Source: Pseudomonadota bacterium
Lineage (GTDB): Bacteria; Cyanobacteriota; Vampirovibrionia; Obscuribacterales; Obscuribacteraceae
Assembly: GCA_021325555.1 (NCBI GenBank)
Contig: JAJPGY010000023.1
Coordinates: forward strand, 248,001 to 312,000
Length of the DNA: 64,000 nt
Reading direction: 5' to 3'
Shown: piece by piece, positions 18,650 to 27,407 of the stretch
Position numbering within the stretch: the stretch's first letter is position 1
Layout of the letters: each line of letters opens with the position of its first letter
The notes under the pieces: generated by a model
Told to the model about the DNA's origin: nothing
The model's database searches: none
What the model saw: the letters and a program-made list of their open reading frames with translations, nothing else
Position numbers and translations under genes: made by a program

Positions 18650-19234
18650 ATGCTCAAGCGAATCTGCGTCTTTTGCGGCGCCCAGCCAGGCAGAAACGAC
18701 ATCTACCGGCAAACGGCGGTCTCTGTCGGGCAGTTGATTGCCGAAAAAGGGATAGGCCTGGTCTACGGCGGCGGGTCGGTCGGCCTCATGGGCACGATTG
18801 CCGATGCGGTGCTGGACGCCGGAGGAGATGTCATCGGAGTCATTCCGAAAGCCTTGTTCGACAAGGAGCTGGCGCACGGCGGTCTTCACCGGCTGCACGT
18901 CGTCGACTCGATGCACGAGCGCAAGGCGCTCATGGCCGAGCTGTCGGATGCCTTCCTGGCTCTGCCGGGCGGCTTCGGCACCCTGGAGGAGTTCATGGAG
19001 ATCATCACCTGGTCTCAACTGGGCCTGCACGGCAAGCCTTGCGGTCTGCTCAACGTAAACGGTTACTACGATCGCCTGCTCGACATGTGCGATCACGGCG
19101 TCGCCGAAGGCTTCATCGCCGGCGCCGACCGCGCGCGCATCCTGGCGGATTCAAATCCCGGGCGACTGCTGGAAGCTCTTATCTCCCGCAAGGTGCCGGG
19201 GGCGACCAGGTGGATCCGCACCAGCGAGGTCTAA
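18650..19234 (+). CDS. LOG-family protein (nucleoside 5'-monophosphate phosphoribohydrolase)
   Basis: A 194-aa Rossmann-fold protein of the TIGR00730/LOG family. The hallmark P-G-G-F-G-T-L-E-E is at 106-114 and M-H-E-R-K at 88-92; the nucleotide-binding Y-G-G-G-S-V-G-L-M-G is at 39-48. Characterised members cleave cytokinin riboside 5'-monophosphates or other nucleoside monophosphates to base and ribose 5-phosphate. In bacteria outside plant association the physiological substrate is often uncertain. Length and motifs are complete. It lies 9 bases after the TPR pseudokinase and converges on the kdpE-like gene. Confidence 0.92.
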   Translation: MLKRICVFCGAQPGRNDIYRQTAVSVGQLIAEKGIGLVYGGGSVGLMGTIADAVLDAGGDVIGVIPKALFDKELAHGGLHRLHVVDSMHERKALMAELSDAFLALPGGFGTLEEFMEIITWSQLGLHGKPCGLLNVNGYYDRLLDMCDHGVAEGFIAGADRARILADSNPGRLLEALISRKVPGATRWIRTSEV

Positions 19235-19251
19235 GGCAACCATAACAAGGA

Positions 19252-19941
19252 TCAAACCCGCAGGCGGTACCCGACGCCCGGCTCGGTTATCAGATAGCGC
19301 GGCTGAGCAGGATCGTCTTCGAGCTTTTTTCTCAGGTTGGCCATGTAGACGCGCAGATAGTGCCCTTCCTTTGCGTAGCCCGGGCCCCAGATATTGCGCA
19401 GGAGAGTCTGCTGGGTCACGAGGCCGCCGGCATTTTTAACCAGCTCCAGCAGCAGCTTGTATTCGATCGGCGTCAGGTGCACCTGCCTATCATCCACGAA
19501 GACAAGGCGCTTGGACATGTCCACCCGCAGCTTCCCGGCGGTAAAAATCGGTTTTGTCTCCCGGGTTTGCGAGCGCTTTCTGAGCGCCACCCGCAAGCGG
19601 GCCAGCAGCTCCAGGACGCCGAACGGCTTGGTCAGGTAGTCGTCGGCGCCGAGATCGAGCGCCTGCACCTTGTCCGACTCCCTGTCGCGGACGGACAGGA
19701 CGATAATCGGCACCGATGACCACTCGCGAACTCTTCTGGCAACCTCGGTTCCATCCATATCCGGCAGCCCGAGATCCAGGATGAGCAGATCCGGCGATGC
19801 CTCAGCGGTCAGCTTCAACCCCTCGGCTGCGTTCACGGCTTCCAGCGGGGTGAAGCCGTGCTCAGCCAGGGACACCCGGATAAACCGCCGGATCTCCGGC
19901 TCGTCCTCGATGATAAGCACCCTGGGGCTCGGCTCAGACAT
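19252..19941 (-). CDS. kdpE: OmpR/KdpE-type response regulator
   Basis: A 229-aa regulator from the ATG at 19941 (GAGG nine bases upstream). The receiver holds the acidic pair in I-I-E-D-E, the phospho-acceptor D56 (L-I-L-D-L-G-L-P-D-M-D-G) and the conserved Lys in T-K-P-F-G. The C-terminal winged helix reads L-T-P-I-E-Y-K-L-L-L-E-L and ends H-Y-L-R-V-Y-M-A-N-L-R-K-K-L-E, a form close to KdpE. It is the partner of the histidine kinase 20 bases upstream. The Kdp assignment rests on similarity; no kdpFABC genes are in the window, so the regulon is uncertain. Confidence 0.88.
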   Translation of the reverse strand: MSEPSPRVLIIEDEPEIRRFIRVSLAEHGFTPLEAVNAAEGLKLTAEASPDLLILDLGLPDMDGTEVARRVREWSSVPIIVLSVRDRESDKVQALDLGADDYLTKPFGVLELLARLRVALRKRSQTRETKPIFTAGKLRVDMSKRLVFVDDRQVHLTPIEYKLLLELVKNAGGLVTQQTLLRNIWGPGYAKEGHYLRVYMANLRKKLEDDPAQPRYLITEPGVGYRLRV

Positions 19942-19961
19942 TACACATTTCCTCAAGCGGC

Positions 19962-21605
19962 TTAAGATTTTCCTTCCGGCTCCACCTCGACATGGGGCGC
20001 CTCGCCCCCGATGGGCAGAGTGACCAGGAAACTGACCCCCTCCCCCGGCTTGTTCTCCACGTGGATCCTCCCCTCGTGGGCCTCGACAATTGCCCGGCAT
20101 ATCGCCAGGCCCAGTCCCGCACCACCTGCAGTGCCGACGTTCTTTCCCCGGTAAAATTTGTCAAAGATCTTGTCCTCATCCTCCGGGGCAAGGCCGGCGC
20201 CCGGGTTGTGAACCGCGACCTGCACGTGGGAATCGAACCGCAGTGCCGAAACCGTGATCTCGCTGCCCGGGGACGAATATTTTACGGCATTGTCGAGGAG
20301 ATTTATGAAAAGCTGCTGCACGAGAAGCTCATCCATGACGATAAGCGGAAGATCGTCAGGCAGCCGCACGATAACACGGTAACCGCGGAGCCGGCGCTCA
20401 AGGCGGTTAATTGCCACTCCGATCACCTCTTCGAGGACGTGCCATTCCTTCTTCGGCGTCACCGCCCCAGACTCGAGCCTGGTCATCTCCAGAAGATTGC
20501 CGACCAGCCTGTTGAGCCGGTCGGCCTCATCATAAATTGATTGCAGCAGCTCTCGCGCGGTATGCGGGCTCATCGCCTCAAAGCTGGCCAGAAGAGAGCT
20601 GGCAGCACCGGTGATTGCCGAAAGAGGCGTGCGCAGGTCGTGCGAGACGGAGCTCAGCAGCGCGCTTCGCAAGCGCTCCTTCTCGGCGCGAAGATTGGCC
20701 TCCTCCTTCGCCCTCCATAGCACGGTGCGTTCGATGGCCACGGCAGCCTGATTGGCGAAGGACAGGAGCAGGTTGACATCCGACGGCCCGATGAACGTCC
20801 CGCTCGTGCCCGGCAGCAACCCCAGAACGCCCACGGTTCGGCTGCCCCCGATCATCGGCACGTACAGCCCGCAATTGGCGTGATTCGGTCCGCGTTGCGG
20901 TCTGATGATGCTGTTCTGGTCGAACGACTGCCGGCAGGCCGCCAGCTCGTCAGCCGCAAGGAAGGTTCCTTCTTCCACGTAAGCCGGCGCCGGGCCGCCA
21001 TTGTCGTCCGCCAGGGCCAGGACGATCTTCAGGCGAAAGGCCCTTTTGATATGCTGCGCGACCACGTTGAGCAGCTCCTGAACCTCGCGCGCCTGAGAGA
21101 GGTCGCGGCTCAAAAGATACTGCAGCTCGGCGCGCTTCTCCTTCTCCCTGGCCAGCAAAGCGCGCTGTCTGGCGCCGGCCGACAGCTCGCTTACCACCAG
21201 CGCCACCACCAGCAGAACACCCAGGCTGAAGACGTAGCGCGGCTGCGGGCCGACCAGCTCGAATATTGGCGGAACGCTGAAGTACTGGAGCGAGATCAGG
21301 CTCATGACGAACATGAACAGCGCCGGCACCCTGCCCAGGGTGGCGGCGGCCATCAGCACCGCCAGCAGGTAGATCATGATCAGGTTCGTCGGGTGCGCCT
21401 TCCAGGAGACCAGCGAGGTAACCGCCGTGGCGCCGCCGAAGATCGCCATCGTCAGCAAGATGGTTTTCCAGGGCACGCGTATAAGGAGACGCCCGCCGGC
21501 TTTTGCTCCCGGCTGGCCAAGATACAACAGATCCCCCGCAATCGCCTGAGTGCGGAGGGAGGTGCGGGAGGCTGCCGGAGAACGTGTGGATTGTTCCTCA
21601 GCCAT
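19962..21605 (-). CDS. KdpD-like sensor histidine kinase without N-terminal KdpD/Usp domains
   Basis: A 547-aa kinase. After a short cytoplasmic head come four DUF4118-type membrane spans (about 47-140), a GAF-like domain (about 175-295), HisKA with H322 in S-V-S-H-D-L-R-T-P-L, and HATPase_c (N-L-L-D-N-A-V-K-Y-S; G-A-G-L-G-L-A-I). Full KdpD is near 900 residues and begins with a KdpD Walker-type domain and a Usp domain; both are absent. Such short forms are known outside Kdp loci, and the signal may not be potassium. GGGGAG precedes the ATG. It forms an operon with the regulator below. Confidence 0.9.
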   Translation of the reverse strand: MAEEQSTRSPAASRTSLRTQAIAGDLLYLGQPGAKAGGRLLIRVPWKTILLTMAIFGGATAVTSLVSWKAHPTNLIMIYLLAVLMAAATLGRVPALFMFVMSLISLQYFSVPPIFELVGPQPRYVFSLGVLLVVALVVSELSAGARQRALLAREKEKRAELQYLLSRDLSQAREVQELLNVVAQHIKRAFRLKIVLALADDNGGPAPAYVEEGTFLAADELAACRQSFDQNSIIRPQRGPNHANCGLYVPMIGGSRTVGVLGLLPGTSGTFIGPSDVNLLLSFANQAAVAIERTVLWRAKEEANLRAEKERLRSALLSSVSHDLRTPLSAITGAASSLLASFEAMSPHTARELLQSIYDEADRLNRLVGNLLEMTRLESGAVTPKKEWHVLEEVIGVAINRLERRLRGYRVIVRLPDDLPLIVMDELLVQQLFINLLDNAVKYSSPGSEITVSALRFDSHVQVAVHNPGAGLAPEDEDKIFDKFYRGKNVGTAGGAGLGLAICRAIVEAHEGRIHVENKPGEGVSFLVTLPIGGEAPHVEVEPEGKS

Positions 21606-21714
21606 TATTCTCCCCTGCGGCCGGATCTGTTGCCCCCACTATTTTAACCATGCGGGGTTTAACCATGCGAGGCAGGCCCGGCGGGTGGTTCGGCGCACCC
21701 GCCGGGCCGCCGCG

Positions 21715-22038
21715 CTAGGCAGCGCACCACTGCGGTCCGGGCCGACCCGTCTTAATGCGCCTGATGGTTGTCAGAGCCCGCCAGCTCACGTACGGATTGG
21801 CGTCGTCGACGAGCTCTTCGAGAATCTGAATCGGGGCGTTGTAGTTTTCTGCAAGCCTGTACCTTACGTCGGGGTTTTCATCCTTCATGAGCAGAAGCAG
21901 AACGGAAAGCGGCGTGTGTACGTTTTCGGCAACCGCCATCCGCACCTCCGGAGAATGATTGGATGCCAGGTAACTCAGCGTCAGCGCATCCGTCCTCGGG
22001 CTTTCGGCAATCTTCTCTAATGTCCTTGTGGTCCTCAT
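21715..22038 (-). CDS. Small leucine-rich-repeat-variant/HEAT-like protein 1
   Basis: A 107-aa protein built of about 24-residue helical units with the recurring pattern L-A-x-N/D-x-x-P-x-V-R-x-x-x-A-E-N (S-P-E-V-R-M-A-V-A-E-N; N-P-D-V-R-Y-R-L-A-E-N; N-P-Y-V-S-W-R-A), as in LRV/HEAT-like repeats. It is likely a protein-binding solenoid. The ATG at 22038 (M-R-T-T-R) is chosen; a longer frame reaches 22077. A paralogue lies at 38606-39139, and both share an upstream sequence element. Function unknown. Confidence 0.75.
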   Translation of the reverse strand: MRTTRTLEKIAESPRTDALTLSYLASNHSPEVRMAVAENVHTPLSVLLLLMKDENPDVRYRLAENYNAPIQILEELVDDANPYVSWRALTTIRRIKTGRPGPQWCAA

Positions 22039-22067
22039 TGTCCTGACCCCCTTTCCTTCAACGTCAC

Positions 22068-22095
22068 CATCTAACACCGCCGGGGCGTAAATGAG
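22068..22095 (-). promoter_or_regulatory. Upstream element shared with the second LRV-like gene (site 1)
   Basis: On the minus strand the segment reads CTCATTTACGCCCCGGCGGT followed by GTTAGAT. It matches the segment before the paralogue (39184-39210) at about 22 of 27 positions, while the flanks differ. It lies 30-57 bases before the start codon, where a promoter or operator would sit. Confidence 0.5.
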
Positions 22096-22239
22096 ACGTT
22101 AAAAATGAGGAGCGCCGGCGCCACGCCCCGGGGACAGGCACGGGTGCCGGTCAGCAGGAGGGACAAACAGGACACACTTTGCGCATGGTTTAGCGCGGAT
22201 TTCATCGAAGAGTCATTCCTACTAAGAAAATTCCGCGGC

Positions 22240-23046
22240 TCAATGATCGGCAGGCACTGAATCGCTCATTCCGCCAGCCGTCAGAAAACGTTTGAAGGAT
22301 GCGCGTACATCAAAGCCATCAGGCAACGTATCAATCTGATGATAGCTGCCGACTTGTTGAGGATGGGATTCTATCGTGGCTGAAAAACGTTCTTCTGGCA
22401 CACTAACCTCGTCGAACAGCTGCCGCGAACGCCCTTCATAACGAAGGGTATCATGACGTTTGCGAACCTTTACGACGCGCTGCGGCGCCTTGTGTGACAC
22501 TTCAATCTCGATAGCATCGAAATCAACTATAAAATCGCTCCACAATAGAGTGTTGTCATAGGAGCAATTCTGGCAAAAACAGCGCACGTAGTAGTGAATG
22601 AAGTAGCTGGTCTTTGATGTACCCTCCACTTTCGAGCCATAGGGCCAACGCACAAGATGCCAATATTGCTTGCTAGAGTCCTGCTGCATCCCGAATGTTG
22701 CGTCTGTGCGGTTAAAGTAGCCAGTAGAGTTATAGATGTTCTTGCCGTTTTCGTTTCCATAGAGGGAAAATACGCGCTCCGTATGCCATTGTCCCGCTAG
22801 CCATGATGGAATCTGAACCCAGGTCTCTTGTGTCGCTGGCAGTGGCAACAGCGAATCTGACCATGGCATGCCCTTGTGGAGTCTGGGTAAGACTTTTTCT
22901 TGCCATTCCTCGACTCGCAGTCGATGCTGCGGCGGAAACTCGTCTTCGCCAACGACGTTTGCATCGGTCACCGATCCCTGCAATACCTTGGCGTTGGCAC
23001 CGGCCGACAAAATCAAACATGCTGTAAAGGCTATTGCCGTTCGCAT
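22240..23046 (-). CDS. Putative exported protein of unknown function
   Basis: About 268 aa from the ATG at 23046, which gives a clean signal peptide (M-R-T-A-I-A-F-T-A-C-L-I-L-S-A-G-A-N-A). An upstream ATG at 23136 would put 30 residues ahead and overlap the previous gene, so I prefer the shorter form. The mature part is rich in aromatic residues (I-P-S-W-L-A-G-Q-W; Y-W-H-L-V-R-W-P-Y-G), has a C-F-C-Q-N-C cluster, and ends S-V-P-A-D-H. The W-L-A-G-x-W motif occurs in lipocalin-like families, but I cannot assign it. Its codon use is less GC-rich than neighbours. Confidence 0.55.
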   Translation of the reverse strand: MRTAIAFTACLILSAGANAKVLQGSVTDANVVGEDEFPPQHRLRVEEWQEKVLPRLHKGMPWSDSLLPLPATQETWVQIPSWLAGQWHTERVFSLYGNENGKNIYNSTGYFNRTDATFGMQQDSSKQYWHLVRWPYGSKVEGTSKTSYFIHYYVRCFCQNCSYDNTLLWSDFIVDFDAIEIEVSHKAPQRVVKVRKRHDTLRYEGRSRQLFDEVSVPEERFSATIESHPQQVGSYHQIDTLPDGFDVRASFKRFLTAGGMSDSVPADH

Positions 23047-23116
23047 ACAGAAAAACAATCTTAAGCCTTCCTTCGGCAGCAAACAGACGCGGTTGTACAC
23101 TGGCAGCGACATCCAT

Positions 23117-23725
23117 TCAGGCCAAAACGTCTTCATATGCCTGGCCCACAGCCGGTATGCTCTGTTTGACGACCAAATAGATGCTTTCGTCGACGTCCTC
23201 GGACATCGCCGCCACCTTCAAGTACTCGACAATGAGCGCCAGCTCGACCAGATACGCCGGTAGCTTCTCTTTACGCGACAGCACTTCCAGGCCCCACTCA
23301 ATGACAGCCACTGCCTGCCTGTTCTGCCGCCGCAGCTCAAGATCCGACGGTATGCCCCTGCTGGACTGAGAGGCTGAGATCAATTTCTCCAGCTCTTTCT
23401 CCTCACCGCAATCTGACAGATCGCCTCGGTACGAACGCGCAAACCCGGCAATCCGAGTAAGAATCGGATCGAAGGCAGCGTCAAGGTCTTTCAGCCAGGA
23501 TTCGATAACCTTCTCCGGCTTGTTCCGCGTCGTGCCCGCGCACCGTAAAAACCAGAACGACAGCACCGGCTCAAAGGCGTACGGATGAACGCCGGCCAGG
23601 ATGGCTCCGCTCACCGCGCCGTCTATAACCGCGAACGCCCAGTCAAACAGCGCCATTGTCCTGCCGACACCATCATCAGACGTCCCCCGGCGCCGGCTCC
23701 TTACTGCCGATCGGTCTTCAGCCAC
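23117..23725 (-). CDS. Hypothetical protein, 202 aa
   Basis: It starts with GTG at 23725 with AGGAGG nine bases upstream, strong support for a real gene. The protein is mostly helical: a W-A-F-A-V-I-D-G-A-V-S-G-A-I-L-A-G segment near residue 30 may contact the membrane, and the rest is charged helices (E-K-E-L-E-K-L-I; Y-L-V-E-L-A-L-I-V-E-Y-L-K-V). No known motif. It is 70 bases upstream of the exported protein on the same strand and probably shares its transcript. Confidence 0.55.
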   Translation of the reverse strand: MAEDRSAVRSRRRGTSDDGVGRTMALFDWAFAVIDGAVSGAILAGVHPYAFEPVLSFWFLRCAGTTRNKPEKVIESWLKDLDAAFDPILTRIAGFARSYRGDLSDCGEEKELEKLISASQSSRGIPSDLELRRQNRQAVAVIEWGLEVLSRKEKLPAYLVELALIVEYLKVAAMSEDVDESIYLVVKQSIPAVGQAYEDVLA

Positions 23726-23977
23726 CTTGAGCTGCCTCCTGGGCTTTCAAAGAGGTGATCTTTCAAGCGTTGCATGTGTACTGTCACAAGATTTTAGCTG
23801 ATCGTGCAGGCCCGCCGTTTGGTGTTAACGGCAAGATTAAAGCGCGGGAAGTCGGCAGCGGGAAAGGTGGATCGCCTTGGACTTAGCAGGAATGCTCGGC
23901 AGCAGTGCCAATGCAGCCGTTCCGCCCCCTTGGCGACAGCTGAAGCCGTTCGCCTGCGGCGGCGTTGCAAAGGGAGC

Positions 23978-24003
23978 AGAGGCAGGTTGCATAACCTGCC
24001 TCT
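23978..24003 (-). terminator. Strong hairpin after the IS21-like operon
   Basis: AGAGGCAGGTT and AACCTGCCTCT form a perfect 11-base-pair stem with a GCAT loop, 24 bases beyond the stop of the last gene of the IS21-like operon. A T-tract does not follow on the minus strand, so it is not a textbook intrinsic terminator; it could instead be a processing or termination-aiding structure. The rest of 23726-24026 holds no recognisable gene. Confidence 0.45.
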
Positions 24004-24026
24004 GGCGCGTGTTTAGGGGAGCTGCG

Positions 24027-24242
24027 TCAGTGAGGCGATGGCAGATCCAACAAGCAGTCAGGGCACCAGTGGTTTCGAAGCTTTGAATTAAAGAACCATC
24101 CCTCCTCTTCGGCGCTACTCTGGAGAGCGCCGGCCGGGAGCGCCCAATCATTCCGCTCGTTGCTTGGTTGCAGGCTCGCCCTCACTTGGTCGAAGAAATC
24201 ACCGCAGACATCGCACTGAATCAAGAACAACGCCCTAATCAT
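24027..24242 (-). CDS. Small two-CxxC protein encoded after istB
   Basis: A 71-aa protein whose ATG overlaps the istB stop (ATGA at 24239-24242) and has GAGGAGGTGCTAA directly before it, a strong ribosome site. It contains C-D-V-C-G-D-F-F near the N end and H-W-C-P-D-C-L near the C end, two CxxC knuckles able to hold one zinc. I do not recognise the family. Its coupling to istB suggests it travels with the IS21-like element, as a passenger or as an accessory in target choice. Confidence 0.6.
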   Translation of the reverse strand: MIRALFLIQCDVCGDFFDQVRASLQPSNERNDWALPAGALQSSAEEEGWFFNSKLRNHWCPDCLLDLPSPH

Positions 24243-25048
24243 TTAGCACCTCCTCGAACCGACAGTTTGTTACAGGTTCGATTGGCGGAATTGGCTTTGG
24301 CAAGGCTTGCTTGCCTGTCCTTTCGCTGTTTTTCCCTGGCTTCCAGCCTCTCCTTGGCCTCCTTCTGCCGGTAGGAGTCACCTTCAATAACTACCAGCTC
24401 AGCCTTGTGCATTAGCTGGTCAACGAGGGTAACCACGCAGGCAGCATTCGGAAACACATCCCCCCATTCTTTGAACGGCTTGTTTGTGGTCACAACCGTC
24501 GAGAGGTTCTGATAGCGCTCGGATATAACCTCGTACAGGAGGTCGGCGTGGTTGTCGCCGTAACGCATGTAGCCGACTTCGTCCACAACCAGCAAGTCCA
24601 CTCCGGAGTACTTCCGCAAACAGCGCCTGCGAGCATGGGCTCCATCACACTCGGCCAGTTGATCCAGGAGCTTGCTGGCCTTGATGAATTTCGCGTCATA
24701 CCCGGCAAGCAATGCCTCATACGCGAGGTTCTGAGCCAACATGGTTTTTCCCAAGCCATTGGGCGCCATGAAGACAACGTTGACAGCCTTCTGAAGGAAC
24801 TTGAAGGTGAAAAGCTCCTCCACCAGCTCGCGGTCGATGCGTCTCGGCCACTCCCAATCAAATTCAGACAGCGGTTTGAAGTGCCCGATCTTGGCGTCCC
24901 TGATTCGCCGGGCAAGGCTTCGAGCACGTCTCTCCTCATCCTCCAATTCGAGCAGCTCCTTAAGCCATGGCTGGTTGGAGTATTCCTCCCAATGTGCCGC
25001 CATGCCATGAAAGCCTAACCGTTTCGCCTTTGCTAACAATTCAGTCAT
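24239..25048 (-). CDS. istB: IS21-family helper ATPase IstB
   Basis: A 269-aa AAA+ ATPase. Walker A is A-P-N-G-L-G-K-T-M-L, Walker B L-L-V-V-D-E-V-G-Y-M, with the N-terminal IstB segment (F-H-G-M-A-A-H-W-E-E-Y) and sensor-like V-V-T-T-N-K-P-F. IstB assembles on DNA and directs IstA to target sites. The ATG at 25048 overlaps the istA end by 8 bases. The C end is a long charged helix (E-A-K-E-R-L-E-A-R-E-K-Q-R). It is complete and without frameshift. Confidence 0.93.
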   Translation of the reverse strand: MTELLAKAKRLGFHGMAAHWEEYSNQPWLKELLELEDEERRARSLARRIRDAKIGHFKPLSEFDWEWPRRIDRELVEELFTFKFLQKAVNVVFMAPNGLGKTMLAQNLAYEALLAGYDAKFIKASKLLDQLAECDGAHARRRCLRKYSGVDLLVVDEVGYMRYGDNHADLLYEVISERYQNLSTVVTTNKPFKEWGDVFPNAACVVTLVDQLMHKAELVVIEGDSYRQKEAKERLEAREKQRKDRQASLAKANSANRTCNKLSVRGGAK

Positions 25049-26547
25049 GGTGTTCCTTCTCCTTGTCGGCATGCAGTACGTCGTAGGTGGACAGGCTATG
25101 TGGAATGACCACAAGGTCGCGCAAGCGCGGATCGTCTGGGATAGCGATTTCCACTGGCGGCGGCAGATTCTTCTCTCGGCGTCGGCGTTCGAGCACCAGC
25201 CGGACAGCCGACAAGTGCGCTGCTTCGGATTCCAGCACTTCCCTGACCGCCAGCTCCACCTCCGTGGCTCCGTACAAATCGAGGAGTTTTAGCAAGCCTG
25301 TCGTCAGCCCGCCAAGATTGTTTCCGCGTTCGGCAGCTACGCGCAGCATATCCTTCGATGACGGAACAGCGTGTCTGAGCCGGTCAATGCCTCGATGCTG
25401 TCTTGCTTCTCGTTTTTGCTCTTCCAGTTCCTTGATGTGCGCAGGGTTTTCGATCTGCGCACCACGATCCCAGCAGCGTGCGTGGGACGCCACTTCCTTC
25501 CCGCCGTCCAAGATCCTGACTGTGTTCATGTCTGCCACCACCGATAGCGTCCTGCGAACACACGTATGCGGTACGCTGTAGTCGTTGAGGTCGAAGCGCA
25601 CGTATGGCGTCTTGCCTACTCGTGCCTCAACTCGGTCATATGCTGGAAAGGGGGTTGCCCGGCAGGGGCAGGAGATTCTCCTTCTCCTGCTCAAATGCCT
25701 CACGCACTGTCATGCTGCGATCTTCAGCACATTTGCGATCAGCCGCTCGCCCCGAGCACCATTGCAGAGCCTGCTCGTTCAAGTCATCCAGGTCTTTCCA
25801 CTCGCGGGCAGCGAAGAACGAATCTCTTACATACCTGATCGCCTTCTCCACGCGCCCTTTCTCATTTCCGCGCGCCGGTGCCACCGGTATCGGCTCAAAC
25901 CGGTAGTACGCTGCCAGCTCAAGCATGGTCGGATGGAACAGAATCGCACTGCCCACACGTTCCAAGACGGCCGATTTGAGATTGTCGTACAGCAGTTTCC
26001 GCGGTACCCTGCCAAAGAATTCGAAGGCGTCCACATGTCCACGAAGAAAGTACGGCATGGAACAGCCCGGATAGAAGCGCAAGAAGATTTGTCGCGACCA
26101 GGAAAGCGTCATGACAAAGCCCAGGAGGTGCCTCTCCGCATTGCCGAATTTGATCTTCCCGAACGATCCCCAATCCACCTGCCCCTGTTCGCCGGGTAAG
26201 GGGCGCAAACGAAGATGCGCCTCCGCCGCTGGTCTCGGCCGGTAGCGGGCCACAATCGACCGGAAGTGGCGCTCAGCCCCGCGATAGCCACGCCCCTTAA
26301 CCATCTCGTAAAGGCGGCTGGCAGTTAGCTTCGGGTACTTTGTCAGGGTTTCCTGAATGAACGGCACGTACGAATCGACAATCGATCGCCTCATCACCAG
26401 CTTTTCAGCGGGCACGCCGTCCTGTTTAAGGACCCTCTGCACAACAGAGTGGTGGATGCCTAGCTGGCTTGCAATCGTCCCGACCGGCCACCGTTCAGCA
26501 TGGTAGAGACGCAGTATTTGCGCCTCAATATCCTTTGAAACGGTCAT
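25041..26547 (-). pseudogene. istA: IS21-family transposase IstA, split by one frameshift
   Basis: The first part (26547-25636) has the helix-turn-helix ([15 protein letters not shown]) and the DDE core start ([12 protein letters not shown]), then R-K-L-L-Y-D-N-L and G-N-E-K-G-R-V-E, where the last Glu is the likely catalytic residue. The frame breaks at a run of five C (plus-strand G, 25650-25654). Removing one base joins N-P to [13 protein letters not shown] in the second frame (to 25041), restoring a full-length protein near 500 residues. All else looks intact, so this is a recent inactivation, a sequencing error or slippage. The ATG overlaps the preceding gene's stop. Confidence 0.88.
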
Positions 26548-26972
26548 GTCTTACCTCCATGATTTTGTACACGCCGGCGGCCCCGTCGCCAAAAATGGCG
26601 ACGCAGCAACGGTCCGCACCAGGAGCCACACATGTAACAGCGCAGCTTCCCAGCTTCGTTGAATTCCGGTCCCGACGTTGTAATTGATGTCGGTACCAGA
26701 TTGACATGGATGCCGCCAGGGGGTGAACCCTGATGCGTCAGTTTTTCGGCCCGTCGCCTGGCATACGGCGCTTGACGAGCAGCATGGCGCTGACGGCCCC
26801 TGACGGTGCTCTGGTAGCGTTTGCCGGCTGCCCGAAGCGACTTCCGGCGAGCTCGGGCACTACATTCCTTGCTGCAGTAGCGATTGCCACGATCACATGA
26901 CCTGCAAAGCACTACCAGCCTGTGGCAACCCGGGTAAGCACAATTGAACGTGCGGGCGCTGCCGTCCTTCAC
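26544..26972 (-). CDS. Zinc-finger-like protein encoded before istA
   Basis: A 142-aa protein, GTG start at 26972, stop overlapping the istA ATG. It has a cysteine-rich head (C-A-Y-P-G-C-H, C-R-S-C-D-R-G, Y-C-S-K-E-C) forming one or two zinc sites, followed by a very basic stretch ([23 protein letters not shown]) and H-Q-G-S-P-P. Similar cysteine-rich, arginine-rich proteins precede istA in some IS21-like elements, to my recollection. DNA binding at element ends is a reasonable guess. Later residues (C-Y-M-C-G-S-W-C) add another cysteine cluster. Confidence 0.7.
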   Translation of the reverse strand: MKDGSARTFNCAYPGCHRLVVLCRSCDRGNRYCSKECSARARRKSLRAAGKRYQSTVRGRQRHAARQAPYARRRAEKLTHQGSPPGGIHVNLVPTSITTSGPEFNEAGKLRCYMCGSWCGPLLRRHFWRRGRRRVQNHGGKT

Positions 26973-27407
26973 GCATTCTTAGCGAAAGGAACTGGACAGG
27001 AGCACCGAGAATCAGCGACACTCTCACCGTCGTCTTCCACGATGACACCGAAGGCTCGAGGTCATGTCTCGGGCCTTCATTCCTTTCGCCATCCGGCTAC
27101 TCTCGCAAGGACTCTCAGTACCAGCAATCTATCCACTCTATATCTCTGGGGCTCCGGCGGCATTCAGTTGCGGTTCCTGCCGGATTCACGCTCATTTACA
27201 TTGCCGTCAACAACTGTTCGCTCCTGTTTATGATGAAATGCCGGAATCCGCTGAGGGAAATAGATTGTTGCTCAAAAGTGGTGCCCAACCCCTGGGCAAG
27301 AGCCGACATACAAACAGGGCTGCCATCGGTAGAGTGTTGGAATCAATCCGTGGCGGCAATGACGTGGATGCTAAAGGGCAACTGTCCCTGTTTGGGTAGA
27401 GATCATA
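26973..27407. other. Gene-free stretch between IS21-like and IS66 remains
   Basis: No protein family is recognised. A plus-strand frame (27064-27399) ends G-Q-L-S-L-F-G but has no ribosome site or homology I know. The stretch could hold the IS21-like element's upstream end and the lost 5' part of the IS66 element. Confidence 0.35.

Larger units (their letters stand above)
24027..26972 (-). mobile_element. IS21-like element with four coupled genes
   Basis: Minus-strand order: zinc protein, istA, istB, small zinc protein, each pair joined by a 4-8-base overlap. The outer borders are not defined: I could not find terminal inverted repeats or target duplications on either side, so the limits given are those of the genes. 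It abuts IS66 debris and the DUF499 defence operon on one side. Confidence 0.7.

Noticed and set aside
23978..24003. Classical intrinsic terminator
   Set aside because: The stem is perfect, but no T-tract follows on either strand, so it is kept only as a hairpin of uncertain role.
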